Position numbers and translations under genes: made by a program. Positions 52,580 through 61,044 of a stretch of 64,000 bases of DNA are shown here, in pieces. The stretch's first letter is position 1; each line of letters begins with the position of its first letter. Source of the DNA: JAOAFZ01 sp964412815 (GTDB taxonomy: Bacteria; Patescibacteriota; Microgenomatia; UBA1406; GWC2-37-13); assembly GCA_964412815.1 (NCBI GenBank), contig CAYPQF010000038.1:62001-126000 (forward strand), in the 5' to 3' direction. Under the pieces are notes generated by a model. It saw only the letters and a program-made list of their open reading frames with translations. It was not told the DNA's origin and did not search any database.

Positions 52580-54982
52580 ATGTCGAGTAAATTTAACATT
52601 CCTACGGTTATTGTCGTCTTTGGTGCAACCGGCGATCTGGCAAAGAAAAAAATTTTTCCGGCATTATTCAATCTGTACCGGAACAATCTGCTGCCCAAAA
52701 AGTTCTCAATTATGGGAACTTCCCGATCAGTCCGCTCAAACGAAGACTTTCGCACGTACCTGACCCAGATCATCACCGAATTTGAAGACGGTCCACCGCC
52801 AGAAACAGAACTCAAGGCGTTCTTGGAGTTGTGCACCTATCAACAGGCACAGTTCGGCAATATGGACGATTACAAAGCCATCGCAGAAACACTCGGCCGC
52901 AAAGATGACTACTGGCGCATCTGTTCAAACAAACTCTTCTATCTGGCAGTCCCTCCAAACATGTATAAAGAGATGCTTCTTAATTTATCTGACTCCGGCT
53001 TGACTGACCCTTGCAGTCCGGAAGAAGGCTGGACCCGCGTCCTTATCGAAAAGCCGCTGGGATACGATGCAAAAACGGCAGAAGAAATAGATACCTTGCT
53101 GGGCAACCTGTTTAAAGAGGAACAAGTCTACCGCATCGACCATTATCTGGCAAAAGAGATGGTGCAGAATATCCTCACCTTCCGTTTTGCAAATAACCTG
53201 CTGGAAGAAAGCTGGAACAATAAATTTATTGATAAGATCGAGATTCGCATGCTGGAAAACTTCGGTGTAGAAAACCGTGGTTCGTTTTATGACGGGCTGG
53301 GAGCACTCCGCGATGTTGGTCAGAATCATATTCTGCAAATGCTCGCGCTTACCCTCATGGATAAGCCGGCCAGCTTAACACAGGATCATATCCGGCAGAA
53401 ACGAAAAGAGATACTGGACCGGCTGGTCATTCCGGATAGAGAGTATGTACAAGCAAACACATTCCGCGGCCAGTACGAAGGGTACCGCACGATTCAAGGA
53501 GTCGCGCCCGAATCGACCACCGAGACCTACTTCCGGGTAAAAGCACAACTCAATCATCCACGCTGGGAAGGGGTGCCGATCTATATAGAGAGCGGTAAAC
53601 GGGTGGGGGAAACAAAAAACGAAGTGATTGTCACCTTCAAAGAACCATTCCCGGTGCCGCCCGGTAGCGAAAACAAAGAGTTCCGCAATATTGTTACCTT
53701 TAGTATCGAGCCAAACGAAGAGATCGAGATCTCCTTTATTTCCAAAAAACCGGGTTTACAATTCACACTCGAAGAGAACGACCTGGAGTTTATGCTGCGC
53801 GAAAAGAAGCCCCGCAACAAAAAAGCGGAAGAGTATGAACGGGTTCTCACGGATTGTATCCGGGGTGATCAGATGTTATTTGTGACCACCGAGGAAGTAC
53901 AGTCAATGTGGCGGTTTATCGACCCGATCATTGATGCATGGGAACACAATGCCGTTCCACTCCATGTCTATACACCAGATACTCAGGAGATACTGAAACA
54001 GGCAGAAGAAAACATTCAGCCCGAGACCATGGACAGCACCATGCCCCAGGAAATTGGCCTGGTTGGACTGGGGAAAATGGGTGGTGGAGTCGCACTCCAG
54101 CTGGTAGAGAAAGGCTGGGTGGTACATGCATACAACCGCACCACGACCGTAACCGACGAATACGCCGCACAGGGAGTAACCGCTGCCTACTCTCTCAAAG
54201 AAATGGTCGATGCGCTCCCCTCACCAAAAGTAATCTGGCTGATGGTACCTGCCGGCAAACCGGTAGATGAGATGCTGTTTGGTGAGGAAGGTCTCGTCTC
54301 TCTGCTGAACAAAGGAGACATTATTATCGATGGCGGCAACTCCAACTTTAACGACACCAAAGAACGCTATCAAAAACTGAAACAGCACGGTATCAAGTTT
54401 ATGGATGTAGGAACCTCTGGAGGTCCTGCCGGCGCCCGGTATGGCGCCTGTCTGATGATCGGTGGTGATCGTGATGTCTATGAGTACCTCCGTCCGCTCT
54501 TCTGTGACCTGGCAATCCCCAACGGCATGCAGTTTTTTGAAGGACCGGGCGCCGGCCACTTTGTCAAAATGGTTCATAATGGGATTGAGTATGGCATGAT
54601 GCAGGCTATTGGAGAAGGATTTGATGTAATGAAACAATCAGATTACAATCTAGACCTCAAAAAGGTTGCTGAAATCTACAACCACGGCAGCGTGATTGAG
54701 TCCCGTCTGATCGGCTGGTTACTGGCTGGATTTGAGAAGTATGGAGACAACGTTGACTCCATCTCTACCACCGTACACCACTCCGGAGAAGGTCAATGGA
54801 CTGTTGAAACAGCAAAAAAAATTGGCGTTGACGTTCCCATTATCGAAGGGTCACTGCAGTTCCGGATCGATTCATCTAAAAAACCATCCTATACCGGAAA
54901 GATCGTGAACTTACTACGGAATATGTTTGGAGGGCATGAAAATGCGCTATCAGACAATCCAAAAACAGCTAAACAGAAGTAA
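52580..54982 (+). CDS. Bifunctional glucose-6-phosphate dehydrogenase/6-phosphogluconate dehydrogenase fusion
   Basis: 800 residues. The N-terminal part (about 1-480) is Zwf: TVIVVFGATGDLAKKKIFPA and the active-site RIDHYLAKEMVQNI. After a short linker a complete 6-phosphogluconate dehydrogenase begins near residue 488: EIGLVGLGKMGGGVALQLVE, DIIIDGGNSNFNDT, GTSGGPAGARYGACLMIGGD and HNGIEYGMMQ, of the short (about 300-residue, GndA) type. It would catalyse both oxidative steps of the pentose-phosphate pathway; no 6-phosphogluconolactonase is fused or adjacent. The ATG (484) in MDSTMPQE marks the junction. I see no frameshift. Confidence 0.92.
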   Translation: MSSKFNIPTVIVVFGATGDLAKKKIFPALFNLYRNNLLPKKFSIMGTSRSVRSNEDFRTYLTQIITEFEDGPPPETELKAFLELCTYQQAQFGNMDDYKAIAETLGRKDDYWRICSNKLFYLAVPPNMYKEMLLNLSDSGLTDPCSPEEGWTRVLIEKPLGYDAKTAEEIDTLLGNLFKEEQVYRIDHYLAKEMVQNILTFRFANNLLEESWNNKFIDKIEIRMLENFGVENRGSFYDGLGALRDVGQNHILQMLALTLMDKPASLTQDHIRQKRKEILDRLVIPDREYVQANTFRGQYEGYRTIQGVAPESTTETYFRVKAQLNHPRWEGVPIYIESGKRVGETKNEVIVTFKEPFPVPPGSENKEFRNIVTFSIEPNEEIEISFISKKPGLQFTLEENDLEFMLREKKPRNKKAEEYERVLTDCIRGDQMLFVTTEEVQSMWRFIDPIIDAWEHNAVPLHVYTPDTQEILKQAEENIQPETMDSTMPQEIGLVGLGKMGGGVALQLVEKGWVVHAYNRTTTVTDEYAAQGVTAAYSLKEMVDALPSPKVIWLMVPAGKPVDEMLFGEEGLVSLLNKGDIIIDGGNSNFNDTKERYQKLKQHGIKFMDVGTSGGPAGARYGACLMIGGDRDVYEYLRPLFCDLAIPNGMQFFEGPGAGHFVKMVHNGIEYGMMQAIGEGFDVMKQSDYNLDLKKVAEIYNHGSVIESRLIGWLLAGFEKYGDNVDSISTTVHHSGEGQWTVETAKKIGVDVPIIEGSLQFRIDSSKKPSYTGKIVNLLRNMFGGHENALSDNPKTAKQK

Positions 54983-55018
54983 CAGATCACGTGCTGTACA
55001 AGCGTATACTTCAGTGAT

Positions 55019-55038
55019 CCCCCGGGTTTCCCCGGAGG
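55019..55038 (-). terminator. GNRA-loop terminator of cassette E
   Basis: On the minus strand CCTCCGGG-GAAA-CCCGGGGG, eight pairs including one G-T, about 40 bases after the cassette stop. No T-run. Confidence 0.6.
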
Positions 55039-55078
55039 ACCACCACCGTCGACGCGCTCCACTTCCCTCAGTACCACG

Positions 55079-55648
55079 CTACCAGAGCCACCACTGCCAC
55101 GGCGGCAGCAGCTCGCGCAGCGGCTTGAGCATCCAGAGCAGGGTCACCACCCAGAACAGAATCGAGACGGCGTACTCCACCAGCGCGCGCTGGAGATCCT
55201 TGCGGCGGGAGCGGTAGCGGAAGAGCCTCCCAAGCCAGCTGACCGGCGGCCAGTTGCAGAACGGGGACGTCCGGCACCAGAGCACGGCCACGTACATGAT
55301 CACCGGCAACTGCCAGGGAACCTCCGGCGTCCAGAACCACCAGAGCGGCGCGAAGAGAAGCAGGATCATCACCACAAACTCGCAGGTGATGTATAGCCGC
55401 TTCCAGAAGCGCCCCATCCGGAAGTGACGGACATCAATCTGTCCGCTGCCCCGCTCAACGGCATCAAATAACAGCCTGAACTCCCCAGGGCTATACCTGC
55501 CCCAGAACCACTGAAACAGCCGCTCGGGCGCATATAGCGGCGTGGTCAGGTAGAACAAGAGCAGCAGCGTCAGGCTCAGTAGCGGACGCCGGACCGGCTC
55601 GGCAAGCTCCTCCTCACTCAGATCTTCATGACCTCGTCGGTGTGCCAT
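55079..55648 (-). CDS. Cassette E: GC-rich membrane protein, unknown function
   Basis: 189 residues: acidic/basic N-terminus (MAHRRGHEDLSEEELAEPVR), hydrophobic helices at about 23-42, 88-106, 111-126 and 155-172, a basic segment (RLFRYRSRRKDLQR) and a Trp-rich end. Family not recognised. AAGGAG lies seven bases before the ATG. GC-rich codons contrast with zwf-gnd and the gene on the other side. The leader is about 70 bases and contains the hairpin GCACATTTTGTGC. Confidence 0.65.
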   Translation of the reverse strand: MAHRRGHEDLSEEELAEPVRRPLLSLTLLLLFYLTTPLYAPERLFQWFWGRYSPGEFRLLFDAVERGSGQIDVRHFRMGRFWKRLYITCEFVVMILLLFAPLWWFWTPEVPWQLPVIMYVAVLWCRTSPFCNWPPVSWLGRLFRYRSRRKDLQRALVEYAVSILFWVVTLLWMLKPLRELLPPWQWWLW

Positions 55649-55723
55649 CAGGATCTCCTTCCAGCTTGATGTGCGCTTCTAGTCGCACCGCACAAAATGT
55701 GCGTCGACCCATTCGATGCAGGT

Positions 55724-55732
55724 ATTATATCA
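55724..55732 (-). promoter_or_regulatory. Extended -10 promoter of cassette E
   Basis: TGATATAAT on the minus strand (TG at -15/-14 plus a perfect TATAAT at 55724-55729); no good -35. Next to it lies aatactataggattta (plus strand, about 55735-55750), also found beside cassette F. Confidence 0.55.
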
Positions 55733-55746
55733 TAATACTATAGGAT

Positions 55747-56403
55747 TTATTGCGCAGTACTGCCTTCCAGAACATGCCGCTCCGGAGATCCATCCTCAAC
55801 TTGTTCTAACGACACAACCACAAAGTCAAACCCTTCATATGGCTGGGCAGCATTTAACGCAATAAAATAGCGACCATCGTCAAGCAGGCGAAGTCTACCG
55901 GTCGAAAAAAATGTCCGTCGTGGATACTCTTTTACCAGCCACCCCTGATAAAAGTACTTGGTTCCTTCTACCGGTGGGAGCGATGCCGTGATCGTATGAA
56001 ACAGCTGTCCGTTTTCCCGGAGGATATATCCGGTACCACTCGCGCTTCCTCCGGTTACATCAGATAATTGAACCCGAACAGAGGCAGGATTTGCTGCAAG
56101 GCGTTCCTGCAAGGTATCTGTATCCGCAAGAACGCGTTGTTTTGGAGCTGGTGATTCCTGTTCCGGTTGAGATGGTTGAGTTGGAACCACAGATTCATTT
56201 CGAGCCGTATTACGTCGCAACAACCGGTCTTCCGGGGATTCTGTTTCATTGTTCTGGTTCTTGTCAGGAGAGATCGTCCCCCAGCCAGGAGAGAGTAGAT
56301 CATGGACAGAGAGAACGGACGACTGTGTCTTGATATAGACAACCCCCACCGCAGTAAGCAGAATTAGCAGAATAAGAGCAATAAGAATATTCTGTCCTTT
56401 CAT
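55747..56403 (-). CDS. Membrane-anchored protein with RskA-like (anti-sigma-K) outer domain
   Basis: 218 residues: TM helix about 5-24, Pro/Gln/Glu-rich linker, then a beta domain from about residue 105 (LSDVTGGSASGTGYILRENG, LPPVEGTKYFYQGWLVKEYP, FDFVVVSLEQVEDGSPERHV) that resembles the extracytoplasmic domain of anti-sigma-K factors. No sigma-binding domain is fused and no sigma gene is adjacent, so an anti-sigma role is not claimed. Confidence 0.65.
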   Translation of the reverse strand: MKGQNILIALILLILLTAVGVVYIKTQSSVLSVHDLLSPGWGTISPDKNQNNETESPEDRLLRRNTARNESVVPTQPSQPEQESPAPKQRVLADTDTLQERLAANPASVRVQLSDVTGGSASGTGYILRENGQLFHTITASLPPVEGTKYFYQGWLVKEYPRRTFFSTGRLRLLDDGRYFIALNAAQPYEGFDFVVVSLEQVEDGSPERHVLEGSTAQ

Positions 56404-56409
56404 ATCCGT

Positions 56410-56775
56410 TTAATGTCTATTGCGGCTATATAATAAGCCGGCAATCTTTGCAAACACCATGATCCCGAGGGTGATAGCCAGCCAGGGATCAACCTGATAC
56501 TGAAAGCTTTGAAAGACTACGCCAACTACCAGCGTAATCACTCCGCTTAGATACGCAAAGCGGCTGGCAATGTACCGATGCAGATACTCACGTTCGTCCC
56601 GCGCCTGTTCTTTCCAGACCAGAGTAACAAACAGCAGGAACAGAAAAGCAAGACTGATGGTTATAATCATGTACAGACCTTTTGGCATCCAGGAACTGCA
56701 CAGGTCTGAGAGCAGAATCAGACAGATAATCAGGAGCACAGAAATACCGATCTCAGCGATATAGTTATCCTTCAT
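56410..56775 (-). CDS. DUF2178-like four-TM membrane protein
   Basis: 121 residues, four hydrophobic helices, with VWKEQARDEREYLHRYIASR between helices 2 and 3. It matches the small membrane proteins usually encoded with a YozG-like XRE regulator, which is the upstream gene here (11-base overlap). Function unknown. Confidence 0.75.
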   Translation of the reverse strand: MKDNYIAEIGISVLLIICLILLSDLCSSWMPKGLYMIITISLAFLFLLFVTLVWKEQARDEREYLHRYIASRFAYLSGVITLVVGVVFQSFQYQVDPWLAITLGIMVFAKIAGLLYSRNRH

Positions 56776-56977
56776 AGTGATAGTTAAAAACTTCTTCTAC
56801 GGTCTTGTCAAAAAACCGGGCAATTTTTATTGCCAGTAATAACGAGGGGGTGTAGTTCCCTTTTTCTATTGCGATAATGGTTTGCCGGGTAACACCGACG
56901 GCGCTTGCCAGTTCTTCCTGTGTCACTTTTTTATGCTTGCGGAGCGTACACACGGTGTTGCTAATATAGTCTGTCAT
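56765..56977 (-). CDS. XRE-family HTH regulator (YozG-like)
   Basis: 70 residues: MTDYISNTVCTLRKHKKVTQ, HTH EELASAVGVTRQTIIAIEKG, then YTPSLLLAIKIARFFDKTVE. Classic small Cro/CI-type regulator, overlapping the DUF2178-like gene it probably controls. ATG 56977 chosen over the one three codons earlier to fit the family's usual N-terminus. Confidence 0.88.
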   Translation of the reverse strand: MTDYISNTVCTLRKHKKVTQEELASAVGVTRQTIIAIEKGNYTPSLLLAIKIARFFDKTVEEVFNYHYEG

Positions 56978-57063
56978 ACCAATCAAAAATAATCAATTCC
57001 CGTAGTATTTCATTATACCTTACTTCCGCCCGAAGAATTAGAGAATGTATAGAATACTATGCA

Positions 57064-59034
57064 TTACGAGGAGATCGGTTGCCAGTCAAGATTATAAGAC
57101 CCGCGGTTTAGAGAGAAAAATGTTTTAACAAAGTCGTACTTCATACTGGGTGGTGCCGAAAATGCATGATCAATAACATTCTGTAAGTCCAGATAATATT
57201 TGGTACTGGAATCAAAGTCTTCCGGAAAACGCTTGGGATTGGTTCCAAGAAACGATCCCTGTTCTGACGCAAAACTAAGGATCTCGCTCCATTTCTCCAT
57301 GGGAATAAAATCCGGCGCTTTAATCCCATTTGAAAACAGTGTCAGATAAATATGTTTGAATGGCTTTTGTTGACGCTTTAGCCATGTTTTCAGCGGGTTA
57401 TACGATTCGTAGGTATTCCAGTACATCCAGTACGGGATCAATCGTGCCCTCAGTGTCCAGTATGGTTCAAGATACATGAATGACTCTACAAACAGCCGGT
57501 CAGTCCTGTATCCAAGGTGTGTATACCATGCACGGTAGAGATCCGCAACAAATGCACTGGGGTCTTCCGGTTCTGTATACGATATCATCTCAACGTTAAA
57601 CCCGTGTTTTGCAGCAAACGAGGTAATATCATCTGTCACGCGGGTGTCATAGCCCCACTCGGCTTCGGGACGATACCCGTCAGGTTCAGGTACTGTCAGT
57701 TTTTTTCTTTTTACCCCCTGATTGTTAAGAAACGCTTCAAGCCGTTTTCCTCCGTTGTTATACTCTTCTGCTGTTAGATCACCAGCTCCTCCTACCTGGA
57801 ACGTATAGCGGTCATTAATGGTATGCACCAGCCACTGCTTGGTACAGTTACTGATCAGAATAGTCCCTCCTGGTTCCAGTGTATCGATCATAAACCGTTT
57901 GTAGCTCTCGATCAATCCGATAATCTTGATCCGGAAGTAACAGATCACTTGTGACATAATCCGGTCATGTACCGGATCAACCATCTGGGAGATATGCAGG
58001 TCGGGATTAAGTGCCAGTAGTTCTTCTGCATAAGGTTTACCCCATTCGAGATCCTGCACTGGCTCCTCCGGGTTCATTCTATCCTTTCGTACCAGAAGTG
58101 GTAATGTCTGCGGTAGATAGGGAATCCCCATCGCAGCACAGAGATGAGTCAGTGCTCCGTTAGCGGAACCGAACAGGATTACGGGATATTTTTTTTGCGG
58201 GTAGTTTTCGCAGATGGCATTCCCAATTTGATGGATATTGACCTCGGACGTATAGTCAGAATGGAGCGCGTCGAGACGACCGGAATGTTGAAAAAACCAG
58301 GATCTCACTTGCCGCGGAATGATCGTACTCAGCGAAAGAAGAGGTGTCATCACTACGGGGAGCATCTGCAAGCCTTTAGAGTCCCGTTTATGGAGCACGT
58401 GAGTTAAGTGTCGCACCATCGAGGTCGCACTGTCAAACATAGCAATATAGGGGATTTCGCGCAGATCACCACCCGACCGTACAAGTTTGTCCTTGTTCCA
58501 TCGCGAAATAATATAGCTTCCTAACGCTGCTCCCAATACATCCAGTGCAAGATCGCTGATCGTGTCCTCCATAGTCATCTCGTACCTGGTCTGGATATAC
58601 GTAAAAAAGATATACTCGCCTATTTCCCAGACAGCTCCCAACGCAACGCCCAATGCCAGCAGAATGTAAAAGAAAAACGGCACCCGTTTTGCAATGCGAT
58701 TATAAAAAATCTTTAATAGTATACCGCCCAGAACCATGGTAAATACCGTCGGGGTAATAAAGTGGGAGATTTCATCATAGGGAGGAAATGTTTCGTAAAA
58801 ACCGAAAACCCACCCTGCCGCATTAAACAATACGGCTGATAAAAACACGGGGACAAATGCAGGATGAACCCCCCGCACCAAAGGGGCTGCCAGCAGAGAG
58901 AGTATCAGCGTACTCAAGGTTTGTGTTGCAAGAAACCAGTCCTTATTGAAGACAGGCACCAGACAGGTTACCAGTAATGCACACTGTGTTGCATAATCAA
59001 GCATAGAAATCCCATTCGATAGTCTTTTTGACAT
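57064..59034 (-). CDS. YjdF (DUF2238)-like membrane domain fused to a large soluble domain of unknown function
   Basis: 656 residues. Residues 1-190 form six or so TM helices with PPYDEISHFITPTVFTMVLG, ALGAVWEIGEYIFFTYI and MEDTISDLALDVLGAALGSY, the YjdF/DUF2238 signature, which normally stands alone. Residues 200-656 are soluble and contain KYPVILFGSANGALTHLCAA, LEPGGTILISNCTKQWLVHT and FVESFMYLEPYWTLRARLIP; the middle hints at a Rossmann/methyltransferase-like fold but I cannot name it. The fusion is uninterrupted. Confidence 0.65.
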   Translation of the reverse strand: MSKRLSNGISMLDYATQCALLVTCLVPVFNKDWFLATQTLSTLILSLLAAPLVRGVHPAFVPVFLSAVLFNAAGWVFGFYETFPPYDEISHFITPTVFTMVLGGILLKIFYNRIAKRVPFFFYILLALGVALGAVWEIGEYIFFTYIQTRYEMTMEDTISDLALDVLGAALGSYIISRWNKDKLVRSGGDLREIPYIAMFDSATSMVRHLTHVLHKRDSKGLQMLPVVMTPLLSLSTIIPRQVRSWFFQHSGRLDALHSDYTSEVNIHQIGNAICENYPQKKYPVILFGSANGALTHLCAAMGIPYLPQTLPLLVRKDRMNPEEPVQDLEWGKPYAEELLALNPDLHISQMVDPVHDRIMSQVICYFRIKIIGLIESYKRFMIDTLEPGGTILISNCTKQWLVHTINDRYTFQVGGAGDLTAEEYNNGGKRLEAFLNNQGVKRKKLTVPEPDGYRPEAEWGYDTRVTDDITSFAAKHGFNVEMISYTEPEDPSAFVADLYRAWYTHLGYRTDRLFVESFMYLEPYWTLRARLIPYWMYWNTYESYNPLKTWLKRQQKPFKHIYLTLFSNGIKAPDFIPMEKWSEILSFASEQGSFLGTNPKRFPEDFDSSTKYYLDLQNVIDHAFSAPPSMKYDFVKTFFSLNRGSYNLDWQPISS

Positions 59035-59096
59035 GCCGAAACTATACCTGCCTCACTACAAGCCCACGTGATAGGTACGTAAGAAAGATGAAAGAG

Positions 59097-59612
59097 TTAT
59101 CGAGGAATCCCTTTACCGGTTAACTCAACAGATAGATCAATTCCCAGGCTTTGTGCATATAATTCCTGCAAGATTCCGGCAACATATGCCGGCGTACCTG
59201 AAGCAACCGGCATCTGCTCATAATTACAACCAAAGATATATGCTGCAGGATCGATCACCGTAATTGTCTTGCCATCCTCAAGCAAATCCATTGCAAGCAC
59301 CATCTGTCCAGTATGTGCGCCAAACTCGGCCGTCTGTACTTTACGATCGAACCGGGCTACGGCAATATGCACCGGCATGTCCGGATAAAATACTCTGGCA
59401 ATTTGTCCCGCATATTCAGCTGCCTGAAAACAGGCGTATCTACCGCTTTGGAGACTTCTGTATCTCTCCGCTGTTAAGCCATACTTGAGGATCTCGGCAG
59501 TACAATGAACTATTGTATCGGGTCTCCGACAACTCGGATCAACAAATAGTGTTGGTAACCCCGCCAGATCAGGCCGGTTTTCTGCGTTATAAAAAAGTGG
59601 TCGTTCTGCAAT
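59097..59612 (-). CDS. Hypothetical protein lacking a canonical start codon
   Basis: The frame is open for 172 codons (59612-59097), but the first ATG is at 59378, deep inside. Upstream codons read as good protein (AERPLFYNAENRPDLAGLPT, VHCTAEILKYGLTAERYRSL), and a TATAAT lies about 25 bases before the ATT at 59610-59612, preceded in frame by a TAG. Only ATT (or CTG further in) can start the full protein. The sequence after the ATG (MPVHIAVARFDRKVQTAEFG) continues without break. No family recognised. It is an ATT-start gene or a 5'-damaged one. Confidence 0.55.
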   Translation of the reverse strand: MAERPLFYNAENRPDLAGLPTLFVDPSCRRPDTIVHCTAEILKYGLTAERYRSLQSGRYACFQAAEYAGQIARVFYPDMPVHIAVARFDRKVQTAEFGAHTGQMVLAMDLLEDGKTITVIDPAAYIFGCNYEQMPVASGTPAYVAGILQELYAQSLGIDLSVELTGKGIPR

Positions 59613-59729
59613 ATACGTACAAAATAAGTGTTCCTATTATACTGTATGTATAGATATAACTTACTGAAAAAGAACATAACAAACGTCTTCTCATTCCACC
59701 AGATGTGCCCGTTTGTTACAATAACACCT

Positions 59730-60617
59730 ATGGATACGCCTCAAACCCCGCCATATGTACTCGGTATACTCGAAAGAAACAGAGCCTTGTGGCAACTATC
59801 AGCAACATCTCCCGGAGAGTTTTCGGTTCAGATGAAGTCCTGGACAAAATCTATCGCGGCACGTCTAAAAAAACTCCGTGGTGATAAACGAAAAGCGCCT
59901 GTACTCTCGGTAGTAATTCCTGCCTGCGACGAAGAAGAACATATCCTGGCTACCCTTGAATCGCTGGCAGCACAACAGGAAGTCTCCAGCACTGAGGTTA
60001 TTATTGTTGCAAACAATTGTAGCCCGACAGATCGTACCGCCGAAATCGCCAAAGCATGCGGGGCGCAGGTATTGGAGTACGAATTTAAACAGGAAAAAAT
60101 CAAACCGATTTCGTATGCGCGTCAACAGGGACTGGTTTTTGCAAAAGGAACATTGATCGTTACTACGGATGCAGATACCATCGCGATGCCACACTGGTTG
60201 CACCGGTTGTCTGCCCCGCTTACCCGTACCTCTAAAATTGGCTTTACCACGAGTCATTCCCATCTCTATGAAAAAGAAACCGATCCGAAAGTAGAAGATA
60301 ACGATAAAAACAGACGGTTTATCCGTGAGACATTTGAATGGACGGGCTTTATCGGTTTAGGGAATAATATGGCGTTCCGCCGAGAAGAAGCAATCGAACT
60401 GGGAGGGTATAATATCAAGATTTACCCCGGAGAGGATACTGAGATTGGTATCCGGCTCTCAATTTTCCAACGAAAAGATGCAAAGCTGGTAACCCGGGAA
60501 GATGCCGCCATCTGGATGTCGCCGCGACGGGTACGTGCATTTGGCAGTGACTGGCTTTTCTCCCACATGGACTGGCAGGGGAAGATTCTAGATGTACGGG
60601 AATCAGTCAAGAAATAA
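59730..60617 (+). CDS. GT2-family glycosyltransferase
   Basis: 295 residues from MDTPQTPPYVLGILERNRAL. PVLSVVIPACDEEEHILATL opens the GT-A fold, with LIVTTDADTIAMPHWL (DxD about residue 154) and GGYNIKIYPGEDTEIGIRLS (GED motif). No TM helix. Acceptor unknown. Start 59730 because TACAAT is seven bases upstream; the longer frame adds only a poor extension. Confidence 0.85.
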   Translation: MDTPQTPPYVLGILERNRALWQLSATSPGEFSVQMKSWTKSIAARLKKLRGDKRKAPVLSVVIPACDEEEHILATLESLAAQQEVSSTEVIIVANNCSPTDRTAEIAKACGAQVLEYEFKQEKIKPISYARQQGLVFAKGTLIVTTDADTIAMPHWLHRLSAPLTRTSKIGFTTSHSHLYEKETDPKVEDNDKNRRFIRETFEWTGFIGLGNNMAFRREEAIELGGYNIKIYPGEDTEIGIRLSIFQRKDAKLVTREDAAIWMSPRRVRAFGSDWLFSHMDWQGKILDVRESVKK

Positions 60618-60650
60618 TATCCCGCGTTGTACTATCCAAAAGAGAGACCG

Positions 60651-60851
60651 TTATGACAGCGCGCTTTTTGGAGGAACCACAATCCAGAGAATGATATAGA
60701 GCAGAATACCGGATCCTCCCATTAACGTAAAGATCACAAAGGCAAGGCGGATGATAACCGGATCGAGAGAAAAATATTCTCCAATACCACCACATACTCC
60801 TCCGAGAACTCTGTTGTTTTCTGAGCGATACAGTCGTTTTGGTTGTGCCAT
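60651..60851 (-). CDS. PspC-domain protein
   Basis: 66 residues: KRLYRSENNRVLGGVCGGIG, EYFSLDPVIIRLAFVIFTLM, then a second hydrophobic half and PPKSALS. A minimal PspC domain, a membrane-stress-related family. Seven bases downstream of a small TM protein and in the same row as the Crp/Fnr regulator. Confidence 0.9.
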   Translation of the reverse strand: MAQPKRLYRSENNRVLGGVCGGIGEYFSLDPVIIRLAFVIFTLMGGSGILLYIILWIVVPPKSALS

Positions 60852-60858
60852 GGAGGTA

Positions 60859-61044
60859 TTATACACTGTCTGATGAAGCAGCTGCAAGTGCCAGCTGGAT
60901 ACCTGTTTCGGCTGTCGTGGTAACACCCTGAACGCTATCTGATTCCACCCCTTCATCTTTTGGAGCAAATAACGTACCGACTGCAAGCAGCAGCAGTATA
61001 ACCGCGACAATAATACCGATAACCACCAGCCCGAGATGTTTCAT
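60859..61044 (-). CDS. 61-residue single-TM protein
   Basis: MKHLGLVVIGIIVAVILLLL gives one TM helix; the outer tail is Ser/Thr/Ala-rich (APKDEGVESDSVQGVTTTAE). Starts directly after the Crp/Fnr gene stop (no gap) and precedes pspC, so the three form one operon. Function unknown. Confidence 0.7.
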   Translation of the reverse strand: MKHLGLVVIGIIVAVILLLLAVGTLFAPKDEGVESDSVQGVTTTAETGIQLALAAASSDSV

